Shown one piece after another: positions 22,864 through 33,449 of a DNA stretch of 64,000 nt (position 1 is its first letter; each line of letters begins with the position of its first letter). This DNA is from Erigeron canadensis (taxonomy: Eukaryota; Streptophyta; Magnoliopsida; Asterales; Asteraceae), in assembly GCF_010389155.1 (NCBI RefSeq), contig NC_057761.1, positions 23,706,210 through 23,770,209 of the forward strand, given 5' to 3'. The notes beneath the pieces are model-generated. The model searched no databases, was not told where the DNA came from, and saw only the letters and a list, made by a program, of their open reading frames with translations. Both the position numbers and the translations under genes were made by a program.

Positions 22864-23990
22864 AGCTCAACCCAAAAAAATGCTCATTCGGGGTAGAAGA
22901 AGGCCAACTTCTAGGATCAAAGATATTCAAAACATGAAGTCCCCACAGACTCTGAAAGATGTGCAAAGTCTTAACGGAAAGTTAGCAGCTCTCCATAGGT
23001 TTCTCTCCAAGTCTGCGGACAGATCATTTCCCTTCTTTAAGACATTGAAGGGATGCTTGGAGAAACGACAATTCAGATGGACGGAGGAAGCCCAAAAGGC
23101 TTTCATGGAGCTAAAAGACTACCTGTGTCAACTACCCACAATGACAGCTCCAAACCTGGGAGAGGTACTTCAAGTGTACTTGGCAGCCTCGGAAGAGACA
23201 CTAAGTGCGGTGTTAATTGCAACAAGAAAAGGCGTGCAGAGGCCTATATACTATGTCAGTAGGGTGCTCCAGCCTCCGGAAACAAGATACCCAGAAATTG
23301 AAAAGCTGACGCTGGCACTTGTGCATGCAGCTAGGAGACTCAGGAGATATTTTCAGGCACACCCCATCCAAGTACTAACAGACAAACCAATCAAACAAGT
23401 CCTTACAAGACCGGAGGTATCGGGTAGACTAGCAAAATGGGCAGTAGAATTGGGAGAACATGAGATTGATTTCCGACCAAGAAACTCAGTTAAAGGGCAA
23501 GTACTTGCAGATTTTTTAGCCGAGGTCCCAGCTAAGGAGACAACAGGAAAACGAAAGGCAGCTTCGGAAGGAGTCAAAGAAGAGCAGAATATACAAACCC
23601 CTCCAGATACATGGAGGCTATTCACAGATGGAGCGTCAAGTGCAGATGGCTCCAGGGCCGGATTGATCTTGACAAACGCGGAAGGCCAGGAATTCACTTA
23701 CGCCTTACGTTTTGATTTCAAAGCATCAAATAATGCGGCAGAATATGAAGCCTTTCTGGCTGGTCTAAGGATAGCTAAGGAAATGAAAGTAAAGCACCTA
23801 CATGCTTGTGTCGACTCCCAAGTAGTAGCTTTCTAGATAAATGGAACATATGAAGCAAAGGAACCAGCCATGAAGAAATATTTGGAGAAAGTAAAGAAAT
23901 CCAGAAGAGCTTTGAAACTTTCAAAATAGAAAACATAAGTCGAAATCGTAACAAGATAGCGGATGCATTGAGCAAGCTAGCCTCAACATC
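22864..23990 (+). pseudogene. RT thumb, RNase H and second (archaeal-type) RNase H
   Basis: The frame resumes with NPKKCSFGV-like sequence. An in-frame stop sits near 22936. Then come the RT connection (SLNGKLAALHRFLSKSAD, FFKTLKGC, FRWTEEAQKAF) and the RNase H region (LAASEETLSAVLI, YYVSRVLQPPETRY, LTDKPIKQVL, SGRLAKWAVELGEHEI, VLADFLAE). A second RNase H begins at WRLFTDGASS and continues SNNAAEYEAFLAGLRIAKEM and VDSQVVAF, where a TAG stops it. The remainder up to NKIADALSKLAS is shifted by a frameshift near 23895. The tandem RNase H layout is diagnostic of the Tat lineage. Confidence 0.88.
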
Positions 23991-25320
23991 ATTCGCACAT
24001 TTAACCAAAGAGGTGCTGGTAGAAACACTGAAAAGAAGCTCTATTGAGGAAGAGGTCGTGGTGGCCCCAATAGAGGAAGAAGGACATAATTGGATAACGC
24101 CCATCATCCAATATCTGACAAGCGGCCTCCTACCGGCAGACAGAGATGAAGCAAGAAAAATAAGGATAAAGGCACCACAATATACTCTCAAAGATGAAGG
24201 TTTATATAGGAAGTCCTACCTTGGCCCCTGGTTGCGGTGCGTAGGGCCAAGGCAAGCAAAAGAAGTAATTAGGGAGAAACATCATGGAGCCTGCGGAGCC
24301 CATGCCGGAGCCAGGACGGTGGTAGCCAAAATCATGAAGATGGGTTACTATTGGCCCTCCATGCACAACGACACCTTACAAGAAATCCAAGCTTGTGATT
24401 CGTGCCAGGTGCATGCCACAGCTCCCAAGCAACCAAAAAATGAACTCATCCCAGTCATGGCTGCATGGCCATTCTCCAAGTGGGGAATTGACATAGTGGG
24501 ACCTTTCCCAGTAGCTCCAAGAAAAATAAAGTTTCTGGTGGTGGCGGTAGACTATTTTACCAAATGGATAGAAGCCAAACCTCTGGCCACTATCTCAGGC
24601 AAGCAAATGGAAGTATTCACGTGGGAACATATAGTCACAAGATTTGGAATCCCTCAGATTATAGTTAGTGACAATGGGAAACAATTTTGTGAGGGAGTTT
24701 TTCCACAATTTTGTAAAAATCTGGAGATACAACAACGTTTCACTTCCGTTGCCCATCCTCAGGCCAATGGGCAAGTGGAGGCAATGAACAAACAGATTGT
24801 TCATGGAATCAAGGCGAGGCTGGGAAGGTACCAAAATGGGTGGTTGGACGAACTTCACCAAGTATTGTGGGCACTACGAACTACTCCAAAGACGAGTAAC
24901 GGCGAAACACCATTCAGCTTAGTATACGGTTCGGAGGCCATGATACCAGCAGAGGCGAGCGTTCCCACAGCCCGTAGGACGATTACCGAAGAAGAAAATG
25001 AAGAGCAGCTAAGAACAAACCTTGCACTACTGGAAGAAAGAAGAGAGTTGGCCTCAATCAGAGAAGCATCTTACAAGAGGCAAATGAAGAAATACTACGA
25101 CCAAAGGGTCAGGAAAGAAGCATTCTTACCAGGTGACTACGTTTTTAGAAACAATGATGCTAGCAAAGCTGAAAAATCAGGAAAATTAGGCCCCCAATGG
25201 GAGGGACCCTACAAAGTAACCGAAGCCTGTGGCAACGGCTCTTACAAGCTTTCTACCCTCCAAGGAGAAGACCTTCCACGAACATGGAACGGATCTCAGT
25301 TGAAAAAATGTTATTTGTAG
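23968..25320 (+). CDS. Integrase of the Tat-lineage element, open over its full length
   Basis: This 450-codon frame is uninterrupted. It contains the HHCC zinc-binding part (KHHGACGAHAGARTV, then CDSCQVHA). It also has the catalytic core with the DDE triad: D in WGIDIVGPFP, D in IVSDNGKQF, E in NGQVEAMNKQI. The C-terminal segment is KLGPQWEGPYKVTEA, as in gypsy integrases. It would normally be part of one pol polyprotein, so it has no start of its own. Frames before it are broken but this one has no stop. Confidence 0.9.
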   Translation: MSKLASTSFAHLTKEVLVETLKRSSIEEEVVVAPIEEEGHNWITPIIQYLTSGLLPADRDEARKIRIKAPQYTLKDEGLYRKSYLGPWLRCVGPRQAKEVIREKHHGACGAHAGARTVVAKIMKMGYYWPSMHNDTLQEIQACDSCQVHATAPKQPKNELIPVMAAWPFSKWGIDIVGPFPVAPRKIKFLVVAVDYFTKWIEAKPLATISGKQMEVFTWEHIVTRFGIPQIIVSDNGKQFCEGVFPQFCKNLEIQQRFTSVAHPQANGQVEAMNKQIVHGIKARLGRYQNGWLDELHQVLWALRTTPKTSNGETPFSLVYGSEAMIPAEASVPTARRTITEEENEEQLRTNLALLEERRELASIREASYKRQMKKYYDQRVRKEAFLPGDYVFRNNDASKAEKSGKLGPQWEGPYKVTEACGNGSYKLSTLQGEDLPRTWNGSQLKKCYL

Positions 25321-26075
25321 TTTAGTTTAAAAAGCCAAAGCTTGAAGGCATGTAAATTAGTACAGGCTCCGGCCAATTTGAATTAATGAAACATTGGACC
25401 ACGGCTACCCACGCCTGGATCCCATTTAGCTAATTGCGTAGGCGACACCCAAACAAGGGAAGGCAATAAGTAGCAAAATACTAAGGTTACGGCTAACGTT
25501 GGCTAACCAAAGCTAACCACGCCAACCCTTTTGGATTCTTCCAAAACAAAGTATTCAAGCTCAAATAGCAAAGGAACACGCCCTTGGCTAACCTTTTTTA
25601 GAAGTTAAACATATATAATGTGCACACATTGGACATAAAACCTTTTCGGCAAAAATATAGTAATGATACTTAGAACTTGTGGTCGATAATTATCCCACAA
25701 AGGTGCGTGGGCCCGCAACCTTGCGCCACAAAACCACAACAGCCTTATATAAAAAAAATATATAATAAAAGAAGTCATGATATTCTAAGGTCTGCCTCCA
25801 CTAGCCTACGGGAAACTATGGCAGACCGGATTTAAGACCCCGGTGAATATAAATTCAGGGGTGACTTGGTATTTCTCATTCAACAAGCAAGTAAGAAACA
25901 CACAAAGCGTAATCCATAACGCATAATATCCTTGGCAAAAAAAAAAAAAAAAAAAAAAATCACCAAGACAAAACATAGTAGGTTCAGGATACAACATACA
26001 GGCGAAAAAGAAACACAAAATAGTTCCGACCGACAACGACCTGTTACAAACAAAGTAAACGAAAATAACACAAGA
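25321..26075. other. Non-coding 3' region of the Tat-lineage element
   Basis: This is AT- and A-rich sequence between integrase and the antisense gene, with repeated GGCTAACC/GGCTAACG motifs (about 25490-25600) and an A-run at 25937-25960. I see no gene in it. Confidence 0.5.
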
Positions 26076-27975
26076 TCAAGAGGCATGGACAGTGGAACCA
26101 GAGGGTGCCGAAGACAAAGTAGGACCGGAACTTTTCTTAGCTGGTTTAGGCACAGGTTTGGGTGCTGGGGAGATGGCTAAAATAGCTGAGGCAGGCAAGT
26201 GGGAGCTCGAAGCAATGCTTTCAAGATACACATACTTCTTCTTCTGAAAACGCTCCGCTGCTTTCTCGAGCTTATCCATAGCATTTGGCTGATAGCCCTT
26301 GATCATAGAAATTTCCAAGCCTGGCATAGCAGCCGCAGCCCTGTCCAACCCTTTGTGCACGCCCACAGCCATAGCATACTTTTGCACCGTACCCATCTCC
26401 TGAGAGAACTCAAAACTGTCAATTAATTTACTAACGAGGGAAGGGAGACCTTGCACGACCTGCTCTCGGTCAAGTTGAAGAGACGAAAATTTCTGTTCCA
26501 AGTCTTGGATGGAGGCATCCTTAGCCGAAAGTGTATTTTTCAAAGCCGCAACTTCCGTAGACAAAACACCACACTTATCTACCTCTACAGCATACTTGTT
26601 TTTACACTCATCCCTCTCAAGTTCCATAGAGTTGAATCGCCTCTGAAGCCCGTCCAAATCATCTAACAAATCATCTGCTCTTCTTTTTTTCAAACAACTT
26701 TTGAGTTTTTAGGTCCTCCAATTTAGACGCCACTAGGTCCGGGTTGACGCTATTTTCATAATGGGTAACTTTGCGAAGCAGCACTTTGTTATGTCTACGT
26801 AACCTTGCATGCTCCAGCCCAATAACCTCAAGCCTCCGGGCTAGGTCACCCTATAAAAACATATATATGTAATAATAATAACAATAATGATAATAGTAAT
26901 GTATGGCGAAAATAGATGAGCAGAGAAAGAACAATGTTAATACGCATACATAAATAACAAACCAAAAATGACTAAACAATACAAATATATGTGTGAAAAT
27001 TGCTCATACTCACCGCTGTAGCCATACTTCGAATGGCAGTCTCATTTACAAAGTCACGATAAGCACCGTGGGTAAGAAGGGCCAAAGACTGAAGTCTAGC
27101 TGGAACCATAACGCGGTTGACAAATTCAGAACGATCATCTTCCTCATCTAAGTTACTATTACAAGGGATGTTCGGAAAAGACACGGTAAAGGGAGACTCA
27201 TCCTCAGGAATATCTGGTATCCGCTGGGAAGGCGGACCTTCGCTGTTAGAAGGCTCCACCCCATAATAATTAGACAAGCTATTTTCTTTAGAATTGGTGG
27301 CAACATCAACATCTTTTTTAGCCTCAGTCTCAATCTTCTCTTTTAGTTGGCGGACCGCCCTGGGACGCTTTCCTGCCCCGTGCACGGGGGGGGAGGCAGC
27401 GGCATCAGAATCAGGAAGCCTATACGTACCACCTGACAGTTCTTTCAACTAGACGCCTTTTAAGATTTTAATTTTCTTGGGGCGGGAACCAGAAGCACAT
27501 GACTGACTACCTTTCCTTTTGGCCACAACCTTTTTCTTTTCCACAACAGTTTCACTTCCCGTAACTTCACTATCACCAACAATACTCTTTTTTTTATGTT
27601 GGGCCTTGAGAGCATAATTCCAAATGGTTTTTTCCTTTTCGGCCAAACTTTCCGGGGTATCCTGTAAGACAGTCGGGACGCTCAACTTCTGTCGCTGTTT
27701 GACCTTCCGGAAGATCAGGCTCGAAATCGGCCTCATAAGAATCTGATCCCATGTACTCCATGAAAGTCATCACTGCACAAACGCGTTATTCTTAGGCCTC
27801 AGTAAGTAAAAAGCAACAACACGCGTATATAATAATATAAAAAAAAATGAAGAGAAGGATCCTGATTAACGTAAGAACACACAGAAGATGAGGAAGATGA
27901 TTTGGTCGGGTTATTAGGAGATTGGGCGTCGGAGGCATGGGAATAAGCGCCGGAACCGTGGTTGATTGAATCCAT
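26076..27975 (-). pseudogene. Antisense, intron-containing coiled-coil gene inside the Tat-lineage element
   Basis: On the strand opposite to gag-pol. A likely start ATG at about 27975 (MDSINHGSGAYSH, then a serine run) is followed by exons with acidic and basic low-complexity sequence: a lysine-rich KKIKILKGV region and IPDIPEDESPFTVSFP. A clear GTGAGT donor lies at about 27010 after SMATA. After an intron with AG at about 26853 comes a long heptad-like coiled coil (DLARRLEVIGLEHARLRRHN, DDLDGLQRRFNSMELERDEC, ALKNTLSAKDASIQDLEQKF). The end is KPVPKPAKKSSGP. A stop near 27446 and a frameshift in an A-run near 26690 break it. Tat-lineage elements are known to carry antisense ORFs downstream of integrase; the function is unknown. 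Exon limits are approximate. Confidence 0.6.
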
Positions 27976-28121
27976 AGGTTTGGTCGGCGATTTTGTCCCT
28001 CAAATCTTTATATTCATCTCTAGATTTAGATTTAGGGCGTGCTTGGTACAGGGGTTTGTATACGGGTTTTAGGGGTGGATAATGGGGATAATGGGGATAA
28101 TATATGCTTGTTTAAAAAAAA

Positions 28122-29686
28122 GAGTTAATTTTAATACATCCTCCTAGGGTATATCATATTATCAAGTTTAGTCCTTGTACTTTTTTTATATCATTACATC
28201 TCCCTAAGATGAGTTTTGTTTCATTACATACCCTTCACCTTAACGTCTGTTAGTATATCTCCGTTAACCCCCTCATGTGCAATGCACATGAGGGTATTTT
28301 AGTCTTTTAACCTCTAAAATACCTATCATCTTCTTCTTAATTATTTCAACTTGCTTTTTTTTTCACATGCTTCTCTCCTGTATCTATTCAATCATTATAA
28401 TCTCTAAATCAAAAATAAATCACCATCTCCATAATACACACATACACATCAACAAAACTTAACAATAACATAAACATAACCTAATCATCACGACATAAAA
28501 TCAAATCAAAAACTAGATCTAAACAATACTAAATTTTTATGGATTTCTTTCAACTGTTTCTTTGTCTCACCTGATTTCATCTCCAGTCATCACTTCCGAC
28601 CACCCCACCAGCGATCACATGTGGTCGAGGCCACTACTAGGACCTTCTCCGCTCCACCTCAGCTTACCTCGCTAGGATTCCCGCCCGCCCGAATGAATAT
28701 ATATATATATATATACACACACACATGTTTGTGTGTGTATATATATATAAATTAATTAATTTCAGATGTATATGAGAAATCAATTTAAAAAAAGAGATGA
28801 AAGAGGAAGACATTCATAAGATAAGGTCGTGTGGCGGAGTTGATGTCATTTGAGAACCGGGCGGTGAGTTTGGTGGTTGTGGGAGATGTCAAAAGTTGGT
28901 CGGAAGTTGTGGTAGTGGTAGGTGTACGCCGAGTTCAAAATCGGATTTTGAATAGTAGATTTCGATTGTAAAGAAACGAATCAGGTGTGTGAAAGAACGA
29001 TTTTGATGTGGCTATTATTTGAAGATATGGATATGTAAGTATCATGTTGAAAAACCAATTTTTGTATTTTGTGAAATCATTTGACAATCATATGTATATG
29101 CGATTTATGTACAGATCGAATTGTACATGTAATTAAAGATTTGTACAATGCCATAGATATTAGAAAAAAAGATAGATATTGATCAGTGGTATAGGATTGG
29201 GTTGTTTTAGGACCACCTCTTATTTTAGGACCAATTAGGACATGTGTTTTTTGTAACGATATACAAGACTTTTTTGTAAAAACACTAAGACTTTCCGGCG
29301 ATGTGGTAGCCGTAAAATCATGGTGGTGGTCGGAGATGATCATGGTGGTGGTCGGAGATCATGGTGGTGTGTAAGTTACAAAAAACATATGTCCTAAAAT
29401 ACTAAAATAACTTGCACCTAGTGGTATATGTGTATATGTATGTGATACAGATCCGTATAGATATAGATAGATTTAGGCATTGATTTGGAGAAGAAGATTG
29501 CTAAAAGACTAAAATACCCTCATGCACATGTGGGGTTAACGGAGACGCACTAATAGGCGTTATGGTGAGGAGTATGTAATGAAACAAAAAATCACCTTAG
29601 GAGGATGTAATAATAATAAAAAAAACACTACATAGGAGAAACTTGATAATATGATATACCCTTGGGGGGATGCAAGAAACTAACTC
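28122..29686. mobile_element. MULE-type foldback element with ~190-bp inverted repeats
   Basis: The left end starts GAGTTAATTTTAATACATCC and the right end, read inward, starts GAGTTAGTTTCTTGCATCCC. The arms stay alignable for about 190 bp, sharing GGGTATATCATATTATCAAG and AAAATACCCTCATG. The flanks are A-runs, 8 A on the left and 24 on the right, compatible with a 9-bp TSD but not provable. No transposase is present. The interior has C-rich sequence near 28570-28690 of unknown origin. Confidence 0.75.
28697..28749. repeat. Palindromic compound microsatellite (AT)n(AC)n..(GT)n(AT)n
   Basis: An AT run passes into an AC run, then ATGTTT, then a GT run and a second AT run. The two halves are reverse complements, so the block forms one long hairpin. 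It lies within the foldback element. Confidence 0.85.
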
Positions 29687-31074
29687 AAAAAAAAAAAAAA
29701 AAAAAAAAAACAGTTAATGAATACCAAAATTGGGTAATTGGCCATTATAGATTTAAATTGGGAGAAATAGTTATCATTATCTTTATTTTTCTCATTAACT
29801 ATCACGTTTTCCTCTTTTTACCATTATTTTTAGATTTAATTACAGAAATCGTCCTTGTCGTGAGTTGTTACTTGCAGTTTTCGTCTTTAACTTTCAAAAG
29901 TTATAGTTTTGGTCCAAAAAATTTGCTCCGTCAACATTTTTAGTCCAAATGACAAAACGAACGTTAAAAACCCCCATCACGTGACTTTCACATGAATTTT
30001 ATGAATTAAAAAATATCTCGTATCCATGCCCTCCATAAATTTTATGAATTAAAAAAAATATATATGAGTGTTTCACACCTAAGCTTAGGTAATTAAAAAC
30101 ATTATATTCCCATCCCTATATATATATATATATTAAAACATTAGGAATCCGAATGATATTAGAGTCTTTAAAAACTCAAACTTATTTTATAATATTGCCA
30201 CATAGGAATTTTATGTGGCATCATCATGTTTTTTCCATAATATATTATCTCATATCTATATACATAAATTAGTTATTAAAAGAAATAAAAATAAAAATAA
30301 TATATAAAGTATAGAAATAGAAAAGGAATAAAGGGGAAACAAATCTTCCAATAGAAAACGAAAAAAAAAATCAAAAATTGTCACACGTTATACTTTTTTT
30401 AGCAAATATTTTTTATGTCTCTAATAATAATTATTATTATTATTATATTAAACAAAAAAGACGTATAAAAGAAAAATAACATTAATTGCATCCATTAAAT
30501 TTGTTTGCTAAATACATTTTAAAAATGTAATATCTCATATATTATCAAATCCTATCATTATGTATTTTTAAATATCCTACAAAATAAAATTAAATCTATA
30601 TTTTTTTATATTGATTTTTTTTAAATGATTTTGAAAAAGATTTTTCATTTGTTTGGTTTTATCTTTTTGGTTATTTGAACTTTTGATAATGAAAAGGGCT
30701 CTTTATTATGAAAAATAAATTACTATCTTTATGTGAATTGGTTTCTAATTTAATATACCTTTACCTATAATCATTTTTTTCATTGATATTTGGTTCGTTA
30801 CAAGTTATGCATGTTCGTTTCTTTCACAAGTAGTAGTTTGTTTTAATTAAGACATGGGTTGTGATTACATTTATTCCTAATCAAATACGATGCTCAAAGT
30901 ATCGTCAACTTTCCTCATACTAATCCTCACGATCCAAGTGAGAAAGCAACACTATTAGGTTTCTAAATATGTTCAATTAAGTTTATAATTTTTTTTTGTA
31001 TTTAAATGTTGTTCATTATATATTATCAATTATCAATGTTTTTATTAAAAGTGTTAGAAAAATTGATTTAACAT

Positions 31075-31089
31075 CCGCACATCGTGCGG
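31075..31089 (+). other. Helitron-like terminal hairpin
   Basis: CCGCAC, ATC, GTGCGG forms a 6-bp GC-rich stem in AT-rich surroundings, followed by GTAAAAATCCTATA. This resembles the 3' hairpin of plant Helitrons, although the expected CTRR end reads CTAT. A possible 5' TC end lies near 30114 (TCCCTATATATA), which would make an element of about 1 kb. Confidence 0.35.
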
Positions 31090-31115
31090 GTAAAAATCCT
31101 ATATGTATATATATA

Positions 31116-31281
31116 TGGAAAATGATAAATCCTCCTAAAAATCCTCCTAATATATCCACTTGTTAACACATGGATTACACTAATTCTCTTTCCTAATCTC
31201 ACCCCTGATTTTCCACATGTCACAATCCTATTAATTATGAGGATTTTAGGCTAATCATTTAAGAGGATTGATCATTACCCT
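31116..31281. mobile_element. Short MITE
   Basis: Imperfect inverted ends: TGGAAAATGATAAATCC on the left and AGGGTAATGATCAATCC on the right read inward. The element is about 165 bp and non-coding, with internal repeats of ATCCTCCTAA. No TSD was resolved. Confidence 0.6.
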
Positions 31282-31300
31282 TTTCAAATCAAAACGATAA

Positions 31301-32286
31301 GGGGGTGTTTGGTACGAATGAATGAGAAAGGAAAAAATGGAATCAGGGAATTTCTCTTGTTTGTTTGAGAACAAGAATGCAAATGGAGAATGAAAATTTG
31401 ATTCTCTTTCCATTCTTTTAATTCCACTTAAAAAGTGAAAGAATGGAGGAGAATGAAACTTTTAGAAGGATTTTTTCTCATATCATTCCCTGTGTGAATT
31501 GAGTAAACCACCTTTCAAGGGTTATAAATAGTTATTATCACGTGCAATGCATATATAGTCCCAAATCTACAAAATCTCAATATTCTTTTGGCGATTGCTA
31601 TCCTAAAACCTTGTTCATCTCCATCAACCTTATTTTTCTGTGTTATTCATTTTTTGGTAATATTGATCTCTATTGTTCATACCTGGCAAAGGTACTTCTC
31701 ACTTTTTTTCACATAATGGAAGAACCCTAACAAAAGCTTTTCAAATCATATGTTGCAAAAGATTTTTACTCCATTTAATTTTAGTTTTAATTGATGGGTT
31801 GTGCTTCAACTGGTAAGATCTGGACATGTACTGATTGAAGAAATCAGGAAGTCCATTTTTTTAATTTGGAAGCTTTTAATTATTTATTTATTTAAATCTC
31901 ATTATATGGTTGCAAAGCGTGGATCTTCTTTTGTAATTTCTGGTTCTATCTTTTTTAATTCATGTGATTCTTTGCTGTTAAAATATTACAAGCAATTTAA
32001 GATTTATGATTCTAATCTCATCATAGTCTTGTAAAATTCAATGGTTGGAGGTTCCGGAAGTAACAAAAGCATAAAAAATTTCATGTAATACACAATTTAT
32101 TTTAATTCCATTGTCTAATGCTAATCAAACAAGGGAATAATTCTCATGTTCGTTTCTTTGTATCAATTCTGTCTTCACACCAAACAACTCAATGAAATTT
32201 AAATTTCTATGCTCATTTTCTTTCCCACCATTTCCATTCTATACTATCATTCCATTCTCTATCATTCTCTCCTACCAAACGCCCCC
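31301..32286. mobile_element. Non-autonomous PIF/Harbinger-type element with TAA TSD
   Basis: Ends are GGGGGTGTTTGGTACGA on the left and GGGGGCGTTTGGTAGGA on the right read inward, flanked on both sides by TAA (31298-31300 and 32287-32289). The size is 986 bp. The interior frames have no transposase similarity. A GGGGG-GTTTGGTA end with a TWA duplication is typical of Tourist/Harbinger elements. It is nested in the MULE at 29833. Confidence 0.85.
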
Positions 32287-33079
32287 TAAAGGAAACAAGT
32301 GATGGCGATTAAACCCGGAAGAAAACAAAGGTTTTGAGGATGTTGTTTGTGGCTGTTGTGTTGCAAACAAATAATAAAACCCAAAGTTTCTATTTTCTTT
32401 GTGTTTCACCTGTTGTTTCTTCCGCAAAAGTCATAAACCACAAAAATAATTGGGTCCTCCTTCCTTTTCTCCATAAAAGCAATAATATACTGTATATATT
32501 ATGTAGATTTTGTTTTCTCTCTTATGTGAATTTCCTTTTAAAAGCTCACGAAAGTTATTCTGTTGCTTACAACAAATTCATTCCCAATGATTAATGATAC
32601 TAATTTGAAACTTTCCATCTAAGTTCCAAAATAGGAGTGTAACTTATTTTAAGCTTTACTCTTTCTTCCTTATCATGATTGATATTTGTAAAATAAGAAG
32701 AGATCTGGATTCTTAATTACACTTTTGGTCCCTAAACAATGGAAAAGACAAAAATACCCATCACGTGGATAGCACATGATGGGTTTTTAAACGGGCGTTT
32801 GTAGCGAGGACCAAAAGTGTTAATGGAACATAAATTTTTGGACTAAAACTATAATTTTTTAAAGTTAGGGATGAAACCTGCAAGCTGGGTACCATGACAG
32901 TGACAATTTCTGTAAGCTGGGTACCACAACAGTGACAATTTCTGTAATTAACTCTTATTTTTATATCTCTTATCCTCCCATCTATCTTTCTTCATCAAAA
33001 CAAAAAGTTTATCACATATATCAAAAATATATCTTCCGATAGCTAAAGTAAAATTCAAGCATCAACTAAAGTTATTAAT

Positions 33080-33338
33080 TGTTATAAACTTTGATCTTTA
33101 GATCAACAATACAACAATCAACCATCCACAATCAATAATAGATGAATAATGTATAGAAGAATAGAGAAGATACAGAGAGGAAAATTATGTATTATGTATA
33201 TCTAACGATCTGTGTATGCATGTTACAACCCTCAATATATAGTACAATGATTTCCAATTATACTCACAAGTGATTGACAGAGATTAAGGAGTAAAAGAGG
33301 AAAGAACTAATCTACCATATATATTTGCATATATAACA
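33080..33338 (-). repeat. LTR (3' LTR in element orientation) of the outer copia
   Basis: 259-bp TG..CA repeat. Its partner is at 42217-42479. Confidence 0.88.
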
Positions 33339-33449
33339 CTTCCCCTCAAATATATATTGCAACACACTGTATATGGTTCGTTTTGTTGCCTCATTAAAGA
33401 CCTTACTAAGAAAACTCAGTGGGATAAAACTTAGTTAAGGAAAAAAGAG

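Larger units (their letters stand above)
19379..28005 (+). mobile_element. Ty3/gypsy Tat-lineage retrotransposon, decayed, 3' LTR not found
   Basis: The order is 5' LTR, PBS, gag, protease, RT, RNase H, second (archaeal-type) RNase H, integrase, then a long 3' region with an antisense gene. The second RNase H after RT-RH and the antisense gene fit the Tat/Ogre/Retand group. The PBS TGGCGCCATCC begins at 19886. No copy of the 5' LTR occurs downstream; the 3' side is interrupted around 28.0-28.1 kb by a MULE-type foldback element, and the missing LTR may have been deleted. The start is approximate (first TG of a TGTGAACAAG candidate). Confidence 0.85.
29833..32954. mobile_element. Non-autonomous MULE with 9-bp TSD TTATTTTTA
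   Basis: The inverted ends are GATTTAATTACAGAAAT on the left and GAGTTAATTACAGAAAT on the right read inward. They extend irregularly through ATAGTTTTRGTCC motifs. A perfect 9-bp duplication TTATTTTTA occurs at 29824-29832 and 32955-32963. The right arm contains a 34-bp direct repeat with GCTGGGTACC..GTGACAATTTCTG. No transposase was found. The interior hosts a Helitron-like end, a small MITE and a PIF-type element, all of which must be later insertions or captures. Confidence 0.82.

Noticed and set aside
25320..29830. 3' LTR of the Tat element at 19379
   Set aside because: No stretch here matches the 5' LTR (19379-19883); the region holds the antisense gene and a foldback element.
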